Shown piece by piece: positions 9,063 to 17,284 of a stretch of 64,000 nt of DNA (positions are counted from its first letter, which is position 1; each line of letters starts with the position of its first letter). Under the pieces are notes generated by a model. The model ran no database searches. It saw only the letters and a list, made by a program, of their open reading frames with translations, and was not told the DNA's origin. The DNA is from Roseivirga sp. UBA6061. GTDB lineage: Bacteria; Bacteroidota; Bacteroidia; Cytophagales; Cyclobacteriaceae. A program made the position numbers and the translations under genes. The stretch spans positions 50,177-114,176 of the forward strand of contig DIYF01000046.1 in the NCBI GenBank assembly GCA_002427745.1, given 5' to 3'.

Positions 9063-9875
9063 ATGAGTAATCTCCTGCAGCGCATCATCACAGCCTTATT
9101 GGGTGTAGGCATCATTATTACCGCTATTGTGTACAGCGGTCTGACCTTTGCCTTGCTCTTTCTGGCCATTATGCTGCTTACCCTCAGAGAGTTTTACGGG
9201 CTGGCCAAAGACTCAGGCAGTCAGCCCTTTGTCTATTGGGGTATGTTCTTCAGTGCCGTATTATTCGGTCTTTCCTATGGCGTTTTATCCGGAAACCTGG
9301 CATCACAATGGCTATGGCTCCTGCCTCCCATTCTGCTGTTTTGCTTTCTGTTTCCCCTGTATAAGCTCCAGCAAGTACACCCTATCAATTGCCTGGCGGT
9401 GACCTTATTGGGTATTATCTATGTGGCTGTTCCCATGACCTGCCTTTTAGCTGTAGGCTTTCATCATGGTAGCTACGACTATGGTATCGTTATCGGTTTA
9501 CTCTTTGCCCAATGGTCTAATGATACAGGCGGATACATTGCCGGCCGCACCCTGGGCAGAACTAAACTCTTTGAAAAAGTGTCTCCCAAAAAAACCTGGG
9601 AGGGTACCATTGGCGGTGCCGTGCTGGCCTTTGGTATTGTTTACATCATCAGCCTCTATTTTGATAGTCTTGGCACCTGGGAGTGGATGGGTCTGACCCT
9701 GATTGTGGTGATTTTTGGCAGCTTTGGAGATTTGGTAGAGTCTCTGTTCAAAAGAACTTTTGCCATTAAAGATTCCGGAAGTTCCATTCCGGGGCATGGT
9801 GGCTTTCTGGATCGCTTTGACGGACTCATTCTGGCACTTCCCTTTGCTACCACCTATGTAATGCTTATTTCCTGA
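9063..9875 (+). CDS. cdsA: Phosphatidate cytidylyltransferase
   Basis: 270 aa integral membrane enzyme making CDP-diacylglycerol from phosphatidate and CTP, the branch point for phospholipids. The family signature is clear near the C-terminus: SLFKR, then KDSGS, then PGHGGFLDRFDG. WSNDTGGYIAGR and KKTWEGTIGG are further conserved blocks. The phosphatidylserine decarboxylase gene follows one gene downstream, which places two steps of phosphatidylethanolamine synthesis together. Confidence 0.97.
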   Translation: MSNLLQRIITALLGVGIIITAIVYSGLTFALLFLAIMLLTLREFYGLAKDSGSQPFVYWGMFFSAVLFGLSYGVLSGNLASQWLWLLPPILLFCFLFPLYKLQQVHPINCLAVTLLGIIYVAVPMTCLLAVGFHHGSYDYGIVIGLLFAQWSNDTGGYIAGRTLGRTKLFEKVSPKKTWEGTIGGAVLAFGIVYIISLYFDSLGTWEWMGLTLIVVIFGSFGDLVESLFKRTFAIKDSGSSIPGHGGFLDRFDGLILALPFATTYVMLIS

Positions 9876-9923
9876 TTGCTAAATATCCTGCTTGTATTAG
9901 GATATATTCCCTTAAAATTTCTT

Positions 9924-9931
9924 TAATTTTG
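9924..9931 (+). promoter_or_regulatory. Bacteroidota -7 box candidate before gdh
   Basis: TAATTTTG matches the TAnnTTTG -7 consensus of Bacteroidota and lies 28 nt before the glutamate dehydrogenase ATG. No TTTG -33 box at the right distance is evident, so support is partial. Confidence 0.45.
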
Positions 9932-9959
9932 GCCAGTTTTAAAAAACACTTTTCTTCGT

Positions 9960-11237
9960 ATGGGTTACATAGAACCGGCTCCGATAAAGGATAAAGCAAA
10001 TCCTTTCGAGTCTATGATGTCCAGATTCAATATTGCCGCAGAGGCATTAGGACTGGACGAGCAAATCTACAACGTCCTTAAGTCCCCTTCAAAACAAGTT
10101 TCCGTATCACTGCCCATCACGATGGATGATGGCTCGATCCGTGTGTTTGAAGGCCACAGGGTTATCCATTCCAATATTCTGGGGCCCTCCAAAGGTGGAG
10201 TGCGTTATGCTATGGATGTTCACCTGGATGAGGTCAAAGCACTGGCCGCCTGGATGACCTGGAAATGTGCAGTAGTAGACATTCCTTACGGTGGTGCCAA
10301 AGGTGGTATCAAATGTAACCCGAGAGAAATGTCGGCCGGAGAAATTGAGCGACTGACCAGAGCCTATACACAAGCTATGGCGGGTGTTTTTGGCCCTGAC
10401 AGAGATATACCGGCTCCTGATATGGGGACAGGCCCGAGAGAAATGGCCTGGTTAATGGATGAGTACTCCCGCTCTATGGGAGTTACTGTAAACGCTGTGG
10501 TTACCGGAAAGCCCCTGGTTCTGGGAGGTTCTCTTGGCAGAGTTGAGGCTACAGGTCGTGGCGTAATGGTATCAGCACTGGCAGCCATGGAAAAACTGAA
10601 GATCAATCCTTACCATGCTACTGTAGCGGTACAAGGTTTTGGTAACGTAGGTTCGTTTGCGGCTTTGTTACTACAGGAAAGAGGAGCTACCATTGTATCG
10701 GTAAGTGATATTTCAGGAGCTTATTACAACGAAAAAGGGATCAATATTGCCAAGGCAATCGATTACAGAAACAATAATAACGGTACGCTGGAAGGCTTTG
10801 AAGGAGCCGACAAAATGGATGACGCCAACGAACTGCTGACACTGGAAGTAGACGTATTGGTACCGGCTGCCGTAGAAGATGTGATCCACGCTCAGAATGT
10901 AGATCAGATTAAAGCTAAGCTGATCGTGGAAGGAGCTAACGGGCCTACCTCTGCTGAGGCAGATACCATCATCAATGAAAAAGGCATTATGGTGGCACCC
11001 GATATTCTGGCCAATGCCGGTGGAGTAACGGTTTCATACTTTGAGTGGGTACAAAACAGACTGGGTTACAAATGGACCCGCGAGCGTGTGAACAGAAGAT
11101 CTGACAGAATTATGAAGGATGCTTTCGATAAGGTGCACAAAACTTCGTTGAAGTATAAGGTACCTATGAGAATAGCCGCCTACATTGTGGCCATCGATAA
11201 AGTGGCTGAAACTTATAAATTCCGTGGTGGCTTCTAA
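9960..11237 (+). CDS. gdhA: Glutamate dehydrogenase (Glu/Leu/Phe/Val dehydrogenase family)
   Basis: 425 aa, the normal length of hexameric GDH. It converts glutamate and NAD(P)+ to 2-oxoglutarate and ammonia, or the reverse. The substrate loop PYGGAKGGIKCNP with catalytic Lys114 is intact, as are PAPDMGTG and GGSLGR-x-EATGRG. The Rossmann core VAVQGFGNVGS is near residue 220. Cofactor specificity cannot be decided by eye. It has its own promoter-like box and lies 18 nt upstream of the psd gene. Confidence 0.96.
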   Translation: MGYIEPAPIKDKANPFESMMSRFNIAAEALGLDEQIYNVLKSPSKQVSVSLPITMDDGSIRVFEGHRVIHSNILGPSKGGVRYAMDVHLDEVKALAAWMTWKCAVVDIPYGGAKGGIKCNPREMSAGEIERLTRAYTQAMAGVFGPDRDIPAPDMGTGPREMAWLMDEYSRSMGVTVNAVVTGKPLVLGGSLGRVEATGRGVMVSALAAMEKLKINPYHATVAVQGFGNVGSFAALLLQERGATIVSVSDISGAYYNEKGINIAKAIDYRNNNNGTLEGFEGADKMDDANELLTLEVDVLVPAAVEDVIHAQNVDQIKAKLIVEGANGPTSAEADTIINEKGIMVAPDILANAGGVTVSYFEWVQNRLGYKWTRERVNRRSDRIMKDAFDKVHKTSLKYKVPMRIAAYIVAIDKVAETYKFRGGF

Positions 11238-11255
11238 GTAAGCCGGGGCATTAAA

Positions 11256-11921
11256 ATGAAAATTCATAGAGAAGGCGTAAAAACGCTTTTGGTATTATTC
11301 GTAATCCTGGGATTACTGAATACCAGCATCTACCTGTGGGCCAATCTAGAGCTCGTCTGGTCGATAGCAATAGGCGTATTGAGCCTTGGCTTCTACCTGT
11401 TCATTCTGCAGTTTTTTCGCAACCCCACCATTAAGGTGGAGCTTGGGGAAAAGAACATACTGGCACCAGCCGATGGCAAAGTGGTGGTAATCGAAAAAAC
11501 CACCGAGGATGAATATTTCAGAGGCAAAGAGAAAATACAGGTTTCTATTTTCATGTCACCGCTCAACGTGCATGTGAATAGAAACCCTGTTACCGGTCTG
11601 ATCAAATACTTCAAATATCATCCGGGTAAATACCTTGTGGCCTGGCACCCTAAGTCGAGTACTGAGAACGAGCGTACCACGCTTGTATACGAAGTGCATA
11701 AGGGCGTTGAGATTCTCGTCAGGCAGATAGCCGGAGCCGTGGCGCGCAGAATCAAATGGTATGTGGAAGAAAACCAATCTGTGATTCAGGGCAAAGAATT
11801 TGGCTTTATCAAATTCGGATCGAGGGTAGACCTCTTTTTACCTCTGGATGCGGAAATTAAGGTAGAGCCCAATCAGATAACCAAGGGCGGTAGAACCGTG
11901 ATTGCTGAACTGAAAGGCTAA
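11256..11921 (+). CDS. psd: Phosphatidylserine decarboxylase, short form
   Basis: 221 aa membrane-associated proenzyme that decarboxylates phosphatidylserine to phosphatidylethanolamine. Two N-terminal hydrophobic segments are followed by LAPADGKVVVIE and MSPLNVHVNRNPV, typical of the family. The self-cleavage site is FGSR: Gly188-Ser189 would yield the pyruvoyl group on the small C-terminal chain. The length fits the compact PSD subfamily rather than the longer proteobacterial type. It acts downstream of CdsA, which lies two genes upstream. Confidence 0.95.
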   Translation: MKIHREGVKTLLVLFVILGLLNTSIYLWANLELVWSIAIGVLSLGFYLFILQFFRNPTIKVELGEKNILAPADGKVVVIEKTTEDEYFRGKEKIQVSIFMSPLNVHVNRNPVTGLIKYFKYHPGKYLVAWHPKSSTENERTTLVYEVHKGVEILVRQIAGAVARRIKWYVEENQSVIQGKEFGFIKFGSRVDLFLPLDAEIKVEPNQITKGGRTVIAELKG

Positions 11922-12512
11922 TCACAGACCTTCTTTACTTCATCTGTCTTGTACACTTTGCACAGGTTTGCCTGAAGGCTGATAACAAGGCTTTGAGTAA
12001 CAGGCCGAAATCAGGTTATTCCTGCATTTGATTTCGAATCACTATACAATACAAAGGTGTTCATTATTATATCTAAAATTGTATAATTATTAAAATACCA
12101 TGAATTTAATTTGCTTTTAAAATTATTTTCACTAGATTAACTCTTGTATCGGATCAGAAACCGAAAACCCTCTGAGAGATCAGTCATTTAATTTTTCTGC
12201 CATAAAGGCAAAAGCGATTTTTTCAGTACACTGGCAACCCCACTACACTTTAAGTATGCCAGCAAACCCAAAAAACAGGACTAACAGGAATCACTTGTCA
12301 GGAACAGCTTGGTACGGGTTCTGAGCACTTACTCTTGAACATACTCCATAAGGAGCCTCGATTCTTACATACAATAGATTATGAGTTGATAACCCGCTCA
12401 ATACGGGAACAGCCGGTAATTCGCTTTATCGACAGTCTTATCGTCATCGACTCTGTCCGAAGGAGTATGCCGAAAATCCTGATCAGAGTAGGCCGGATTC
12501 AACCCAGTTAAA
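11922..12512. other. Gene-free stretch upstream of the Cys-peptide cassette
   Basis: 591 bp without a convincing reading frame. The middle (about 12040-12135) is strongly AT-rich and likely holds a promoter; a TTTG at 12110-12113 is followed by an imperfect -7-like box at about 12138-12146. CATACTCC at 12340-12347 is the reverse complement of part of the 33-bp leader repeat at 12462, a possible long-range pairing. The right end carries the first leader repeat. No tRNA or terminator with a U-tract was recognised. Confidence 0.6.
12462..12494 (+). repeat. Leader repeat, copy 1
   Basis: A 33-bp element that begins GGAGTATGCCGAAAATCC and ends AGAGTAGGCC. It lies 18 nt before the first Cys-peptide start codon. 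A near-identical copy (one shifted base and one substitution) precedes the second peptide gene. Its position immediately before both starts suggests a shared mRNA leader, either a regulatory site or a relic of cassette duplication. Confidence 0.85.
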
Positions 12513-12719
12513 ATGAAGAAGAAAAAATTCTTAGCAGGACTTCTGTCAGTCACTCTGCTGATTAGCATCTGCTTTTTCACATTTCTGAGACTTTCTGAAG
12601 CCCAGGAGGTAGAAGGTCCGAAGGTGATAGAAAAACGATACAGGTCCATTGACAACAATGCAAATTTCTATTGCCACTGTAATACCAAAGGCACCAAATG
12701 CGGCTGTGTCGCCATGTAA
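12513..12719 (+). CDS. Small secreted Cys-rich peptide 1 (CHC-x6-CxC)
   Basis: 68 aa. A Lys-rich start and hydrophobic core form a signal peptide with a probable cleavage after SEA (residue 30), leaving a mature peptide of about 38 residues. The C-terminus has C54-H-C56, T58, G60, K62-C63-x-C65-V-A. The same pattern with identical spacing occurs in the next gene although the rest of the two proteins differs, which argues strongly that both are real. The four cysteines could form disulfides or bind metal. It recalls the short Cys-containing NVEALA-type peptides of Bacteroides, but no NVEALA motif is present. Function unknown. Confidence 0.8.
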   Translation: MKKKKFLAGLLSVTLLISICFFTFLRLSEAQEVEGPKVIEKRYRSIDNNANFYCHCNTKGTKCGCVAM

Positions 12720-12754
12720 TGCCGCGGGCAGGAAACGGCCCGAATGTCAACCAC

Positions 12755-12787
12755 GGAGTATGCCGAAAATCCGATGAAGAGTAGGCC
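12755..12787 (+). repeat. Leader repeat, copy 2
   Basis: Second copy of the 33-bp element found at 12462, here 15 nt before the second peptide's start codon. The first 18 bases and the last 10 bases are identical to copy 1. Confidence 0.85.
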
Positions 12788-12802
12788 TCAAAATAACTTA
12801 GT

Positions 12803-13045
12803 ATGAAACCGAAAACCCAACTATTCAAAACACTGTGTACAGTCGCTGTCATGACTGCATGCTTGCTTGGCTTCAATAATCTGAACGCTGATGATTCTGC
12901 GAAACTCGGTAAAGACAAAAAGAAGGGCACCATTGGTGAAGACGGCCTGTCGCTATGTCACTGCTATACCAGCGGCTACAAATGCTTTTGCGTAGCCCCA
13001 CCGCCAAAAGGGCCAGTTCTGGGGGAAATAAGCATTGACAACTAA
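12803..13045 (+). CDS. Small secreted Cys-rich peptide 2 (CHC-x6-CxC)
   Basis: 80 aa. The signal peptide probably ends at NLNA (residue 29); the mature part is about 51 residues with a Lys-rich stretch, then C52-H-C54-x-T-x-G-x-K-C61-x-C63-V-A and a Pro-rich tail (PPPKGP). The Cys motif matches the previous gene residue for residue at the spacing level. Both follow the same leader repeat, so this looks like a duplicated cassette that has diverged outside the functional core. It is followed by a stem-loop and then the propeller-like lipoprotein gene on the same strand. Function unknown. Confidence 0.8.
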   Translation: MKPKTQLFKTLCTVAVMTACLLGFNNLNADDSAKLGKDKKKGTIGEDGLSLCHCYTSGYKCFCVAPPPKGPVLGEISIDN

Positions 13046-13063
13046 ATCACAATCAGCATAACA

Positions 13064-13091
13064 GGGAGAAGGGCACAACCCCCTTCTTCCC
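13064..13091 (+). terminator. Stem-loop between peptide 2 and lipoprotein
   Basis: GGGAGAAGGG pairs with CCCTTCTTCCC apart from one bulged T. There is no U-tract, so it is more likely an mRNA-stability or attenuation element that would let the abundant peptide mRNA and the downstream lipoprotein mRNA differ in level. Confidence 0.4.
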
Positions 13092-13111
13092 GCGACCAAT
13101 AATTCCGACTC

Positions 13112-14299
13112 ATGAAATATCCACTGCCTTTCATTCTTTCTATCCTTTTGGCCACCTCCTGTGACTTCACTGATAGCACACTCAAACGCGAAGTTGATGA
13201 AGTATCGTGGAGTGACAAAAACTGGATCCTGGAGGTCACGGATACTCTACATGTAAACTTTGTCGATAAACTCATCAGGTTGTATGATACCAGCCCCGAC
13301 CGAACCAAACACCTACTAATGAGCTCATTTAATAGTTATGAGGTACTGGTTATTGACGATTCCGGAAAAACTCTTGCTCGCCATCGCCCTGTTGGCCAGG
13401 GAGACAAGTTTGTCGGAGATATAATTTTTGGCTTAGGCTTTGTTGGTAACGACCGGTTCGTAGCCTCATCACCCAAAGGATTTTACATCTATGAGCTCCT
13501 GACCGGAAAGTTCATCAGGTCCTATCCTCTAAGAACTCCACTGAGAGGTTATGAAACTGCCGAGTCATTCAACATAGAACAGTTCATGAGAAAAAATGAA
13601 CTTCATTTTGCAGGCGGCTTACAAAGTTCACTGGAAGATAAAGACATCATGAACTTTAAGAAGGAGTACTTCAATGAATACAAGCCGATCACCTTTATGA
13701 ATACCACTAATAACTCGGCATCATTGAATTTCGGAATAGGCCCCACTTCCAGGTTTAAAAGACACGATTATCACTATGGAGAGCTTTACACACTATTCGA
13801 TTATAACCCCGATCAGGAACTCTTTGCTGTTTTGACTAATCCCTCGGATGAGATATCCATCTGGGATACCGACTCAAAACTCATCAGGGAGATTCCTTTG
13901 CTATTAGAACGCTTTAAACTTCCGGTAAAATTCAAATATGGAAAAGGGGGAGTTGAAGATGCCACGCAGATTGTAAACAGCATGTACAGAACACTGAACA
14001 TGTATGGCTCCAAAGCGCTGCTGACCTATAGGACAGGGATTCCCGAAGAAGATTTCAGAGCAATTAGTTCCTATGCAGAGCTTCCCGCTTTGTTCAGACA
14101 AAAGATGAAGTACTTTGGCGCCATTATAGATATCACTAAAGGAGAAGTCAGCAATGAATTCGAGTTACCGGAGTACGCTGTGGGTGTGGCCAGCTTTACC
14201 AGTGCAGACAATGTGCTGTTGTACACCAATCCTGGTATAACAGAGACAGATTCTACCACCGTCTTTTACAGGGCCCGACTAAAAGAACCTGACCAGTGA
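13112..14299 (+). CDS. Propeller-like lipoprotein of the Cys-peptide cassette
   Basis: 395 aa with lipobox LATSC (Cys17). The body is a series of short beta-strand units (for example YEVLVIDDSGKTLARH, ELLTGKFIRSYPL, EISIWDTDSKLIREI) typical of a beta-propeller and similar in style to the lipoproteins at 1-2473. No enzyme motif is visible. The 3' end overlaps the next gene (GTGA), so the two are translationally coupled. Small Cys-containing peptides next to 6-bladed propeller lipoproteins are, as I recall, a repeated arrangement in Bacteroidota, which suggests the propeller binds or handles the peptides; this is inference. Confidence 0.85.
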   Translation: MKYPLPFILSILLATSCDFTDSTLKREVDEVSWSDKNWILEVTDTLHVNFVDKLIRLYDTSPDRTKHLLMSSFNSYEVLVIDDSGKTLARHRPVGQGDKFVGDIIFGLGFVGNDRFVASSPKGFYIYELLTGKFIRSYPLRTPLRGYETAESFNIEQFMRKNELHFAGGLQSSLEDKDIMNFKKEYFNEYKPITFMNTTNNSASLNFGIGPTSRFKRHDYHYGELYTLFDYNPDQELFAVLTNPSDEISIWDTDSKLIREIPLLLERFKLPVKFKYGKGGVEDATQIVNSMYRTLNMYGSKALLTYRTGIPEEDFRAISSYAELPALFRQKMKYFGAIIDITKGEVSNEFELPEYAVGVASFTSADNVLLYTNPGITETDSTTVFYRARLKEPDQ

Positions 14300-14727
14300 A
14301 ATTAGCAGCCATCTCTTCGATTCTTACCCTTGCTCTTTTCATTTCGGGCTGCGAGGATTCAAAAGATCAGACAACAATCCTCAGTCTGATTGATACAGCG
14401 CTGAAAGATTCAGAAATCAGTGAAGACGTAACTCTTCTCATGGTATCAGGGGCTGACTGCGGCAACTGTTTTGTAACTGAGTTGGCAAGGTTTCTGAATA
14501 CAGAAAGCTTGGATGCGACATTATTAATTGGTTTTGAAGGCAACAAAAGTAAGGGCCTCGACAAGAAAGTAAACCACCTGCTGGCAGCCAATGCTGTCCC
14601 CATATTCGAAACAGAATCGCTGGAATTGCTTGTGGAGATGGGAAAATACTCAGGCAGCCCACAGTCCCCATACATTCTCAGGTACGTCAATAAAGAGCTT
14701 CAGATAGAATCTCTCGTGCGGTACTAG
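14296..14727 (+). CDS. Small lipoprotein with thioredoxin-like CGNC motif
   Basis: 143 aa, starting with GTG inside the stop of the previous gene. The lipobox is ISGC (Cys19). After an amphipathic segment comes a strand (VTLLMVSGA) followed by D-C55-G-N-C58-F, the layout of a thioredoxin-like active site at the start of a helix. A later SPYI (Pro125) could be the cis-proline loop. It is short for a TlpA protein and may be a minimal thioredoxin fold. In this cassette, with two Cys-rich secreted peptides, a role in their disulfide state is plausible but unproven. Confidence 0.8.
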   Translation: MKLAAISSILTLALFISGCEDSKDQTTILSLIDTALKDSEISEDVTLLMVSGADCGNCFVTELARFLNTESLDATLLIGFEGNKSKGLDKKVNHLLAANAVPIFETESLELLVEMGKYSGSPQSPYILRYVNKELQIESLVRY

Positions 14728-14743
14728 AAGCGAAAAAGCGAAA

Positions 14744-15226
14744 CTATAAAAGTGTCTCGATCACGTTCATGAGCTGTTCCAGATACTCGCGATCTGTATC
14801 ATCAAAATCACTCAGCTTATCCGAATCCACATCGAGTATGAGAGCCACCTTTCCATCTTTGAAAGCAGGCAGTACAATCTCTGATTTAGAATCTGAGCTA
14901 CAGGCAATATGACCCGGAAAGGCATCCACATCTTCAACAACAATTGTCTCACCACGCTGCCAGGAGGTGCCACAAACCCCTTTGCCCATTCTGATGCGCG
15001 TGCAGGCAATAGGTCCCTGGAAAGGTCCCAGCACCAGTTCATCTTCTTTGACCAGGTAGAAGCCTACCCAGAAAAAACCCATACCGTATTTCAGTGCTGA
15101 CGCTATGTTCGCCAGGTTTGCAGTAAGGTCTGGTTCCCCCGTCACCAAAGCCTCTATTTGGGGAAGCAGCCCCTTATACTTTTCAGCTTTATCAGCCCCT
15201 GCGGATACGATCAGTTCTTCAGCCAT
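14744..15226 (-). CDS. msrC: Free methionine-(R)-sulfoxide reductase (GAF domain)
   Basis: 160 aa single GAF domain. Cys75, Cys85 and Cys109 have spacings of 10 and 24, the same as the three redox cysteines of E. coli fRMsr (84, 94, 118). Surrounding blocks GPFQGPIACTRI, GKGVCGTSW and DSKSEIVLP are family-typical. It reduces free methionine-(R)-sulfoxide in the cytoplasm using thioredoxin. The gene is transcribed towards the Cys-peptide cassette and away from nothing obvious; ribD lies upstream on the same strand after 52 nt. Confidence 0.94.
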   Translation of the reverse strand: MAEELIVSAGADKAEKYKGLLPQIEALVTGEPDLTANLANIASALKYGMGFFWVGFYLVKEDELVLGPFQGPIACTRIRMGKGVCGTSWQRGETIVVEDVDAFPGHIACSSDSKSEIVLPAFKDGKVALILDVDSDKLSDFDDTDREYLEQLMNVIETLL

Positions 15227-15278
15227 GATTTTTTAATTAGTTATTGGTCAACGGAGTTTGGTATTCAAATGGTTCCAG

Positions 15279-16307
15279 TCAATGATTGCGATATATCTGT
15301 AACTCGTCTTTTTCGATGGTGGCCGTCTCGACAGGAGGTATGGGCAATATGGGAGCAGAAACCCCTTCACCAAACCTCGTCTCACTTTGAAACACACGCG
15401 CTTCATCCCAGAAGCCCTTTTCAATCAAGGCATTCAACAAACCAGAGCCCCCTTCCACTAACACAGACTGCACTTTTCTGCTCTGCAAATCGGCCAGTAG
15501 CTCTTCCAGGAAGTTTTCTTTCCCCAATCTGACATAATCCAGATTCGCAAGGCTGTCAGATTTCTCAAGATTATAGCAAACAGTGGCCTGGCTTTCATCA
15601 AACAACTTAAGACCCCTGTCCAGTCTGAGGTCCCGGTCAATCACTATGCGCAAGGGGTCTTTACCACTTACACCCCGTACATTGAGTTTGGGGTCATCAT
15701 AGTGAGCCGTGTTGGTACCCACCATGATGGCATCTTCATCAGCTCTCCACTGATGAACCAGTTGCCTGGATGCCTTTCCACTGATCCATTTGGAGTCAAA
15801 GTTTTTTCGGGCCACAAAACCATCGGCCGTTTGAGCCCATTTCAATAAGATATAGGGTCTGCCCTTTTCTATGGCAGTAAAGAAACGAGCATTCAGTTCC
15901 CTGGCCTCGGCTTCCAACACACCATAATCCACCTGCACACCGGCAGCCTTCATTCGGGCAATCCCTTTTCCTCCTACCAACGGATTACTGTCCTTTACAG
16001 CCACTACTACTCTTTTTACCTGATGGCTCACAAGCAAATCTGCGCAGGGAGGCGTTTTCCCATGATGAGAGCAAGGCTCCAGTGTGACATAGCAGGTACT
16101 TTGAGACAATAAGGCTTTATCAGCTACACTGGCCACAGCGTTCACTTCAGCATGGCCTTCACCGTACTGACGGTGCCAGCCCTCACCAATGATTTTCTCG
16201 TTATACACGATCACACACCCTACCATAGGGTTAGGACTGACTGCACCCCTGCCCCTTGTAGCCAGATCAAGGGCTCTTCGCATATACAGAGAATCTCTCG
16301 CTTCCAT
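15279..16307 (-). CDS. ribD: Bifunctional riboflavin biosynthesis deaminase/reductase RibD
   Basis: 342 aa. The N-terminal zinc deaminase domain has HAEVNAV and EPCSHHGKTPPC; the C-terminal reductase domain starts at RPYILLKWAQTADG and includes SVLVEGG. It catalyses the second and third steps of riboflavin synthesis from GTP. Length and domain order are normal. No other rib genes are nearby. It is divergent from prmC, with 41 bp between the starts. Confidence 0.96.
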   Translation of the reverse strand: MEARDSLYMRRALDLATRGRGAVSPNPMVGCVIVYNEKIIGEGWHRQYGEGHAEVNAVASVADKALLSQSTCYVTLEPCSHHGKTPPCADLLVSHQVKRVVVAVKDSNPLVGGKGIARMKAAGVQVDYGVLEAEARELNARFFTAIEKGRPYILLKWAQTADGFVARKNFDSKWISGKASRQLVHQWRADEDAIMVGTNTAHYDDPKLNVRGVSGKDPLRIVIDRDLRLDRGLKLFDESQATVCYNLEKSDSLANLDYVRLGKENFLEELLADLQSRKVQSVLVEGGSGLLNALIEKGFWDEARVFQSETRFGEGVSAPILPIPPVETATIEKDELQIYRNH

Positions 16308-16348
16308 TGAGCCGGCAATTTAGGGAAGAATTAATGTAATTTTATGCC

Positions 16349-17200
16349 ATGCACACAATCCCGGCAAAGGAGCTTGCTACTTTCATTTCGTCCAGACTGG
16401 AAGCCACCTATGATGCCCGTGAAGCGGCCAACATCAGTCGCGAACTTCTTTGGCATTGCTACCGGCTCGACCGGCTGCAGCTAAGCCTGAATGAACCCGT
16501 TTCATTCCCGAAAGATGAGGAACAACGCCTTCTCGGCATTATCAGGCGGCTTGTAAACGATGAGCCCCTCCAACATGTAATCGGATCAGTTGAATTCTAC
16601 GGTCTGGAGTTTAAAACAGATGCACGGGCGCTCATTCCCCGACCCGAAACAGAAGAGTTGGTAGACTGGATTGTAAAAGATCATGCACGGCCTGGTCTCA
16701 AAATAATCGATATAGGCACAGGTACCGGGTGTATCCCCATTGCCCTGGCAAAGCATATGAATGCAGCCACTGTTGCCGCGGTCGATATAAGTGAAGAAGC
16801 ACTGACGCTTGCAAGAGAAAATGCCAGACTCAACGGCCTGTCCATCGGCTTTCAACAGCTCAATATTCTTGAGGAGGAGTTGTCGGGTCAATACGATATT
16901 ATTATAAGTAACCCTCCCTATATTCCCATGTCGGATCAGGCTGAAATGTCTGCCAATGTACTGGATTTCGAACCCGGTCTGGCGCTTTTTGTTTCTGATG
17001 ACAGCCCTCTGGTATTTTATATACGCATCTCAGAACTCGCTTCAAAAAGTCTGAAAAGCGGAGGCAACCTCTACTTTGAGATTCACGAAAACTATGGTAC
17101 TCAAGTGGTAAGTATGCTACAAAAGCAAGGCTATCAAGCCATTGAATTGAGACAGGACATGCAAGGTAAAGATCGCATGATCAAGGCAGTAAGACCCTGA
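16349..17200 (+). CDS. prmC: Release factor glutamine methyltransferase
   Basis: 283 aa. An N-terminal helical domain is followed by a SAM-dependent methyltransferase fold with IDIGTGTGCIPIALA (SAM loop) and the catalytic NPPYIP motif near residue 188. It methylates the Gln of the GGQ motif in peptide-chain release factors. LIPRPETEEL before the SAM loop is characteristic of the family. The small exported protein downstream begins 84 nt later. Confidence 0.96.
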   Translation: MHTIPAKELATFISSRLEATYDAREAANISRELLWHCYRLDRLQLSLNEPVSFPKDEEQRLLGIIRRLVNDEPLQHVIGSVEFYGLEFKTDARALIPRPETEELVDWIVKDHARPGLKIIDIGTGTGCIPIALAKHMNAATVAAVDISEEALTLARENARLNGLSIGFQQLNILEEELSGQYDIIISNPPYIPMSDQAEMSANVLDFEPGLALFVSDDSPLVFYIRISELASKSLKSGGNLYFEIHENYGTQVVSMLQKQGYQAIELRQDMQGKDRMIKAVRP

Positions 17201-17284
17201 AAACCTTTAAGACCGAACCGTTAAACCCTCCTGACAAGAAAAAGTCACTGGCTTTTGCGGAAAGAATTAGAGAAATTGAACTCT

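Noticed and set aside
12110..12146. Promoter TTTG plus TAnnTTTG for the peptide cassette
   Set aside because: The -7 part reads TA-ACTC-TTG and does not fit the spacing of the consensus, so it is mentioned only as a weak possibility in the intergenic entry.
12467..12511. Possible 14-codon upstream reading frame from the ATG inside leader repeat copy 1, stopping 1 nt before the peptide start
   Set aside because: In copy 2 the one-base shift truncates it to five codons, and the purine tract is too close to the ATG; there is no conserved peptide.
12398..12933. Two minus-strand reading frames that share a DFRHTP stretch
   Set aside because: The shared stretch is only the antisense translation of the two leader repeats; the plus-strand Cys-peptide genes explain the region.
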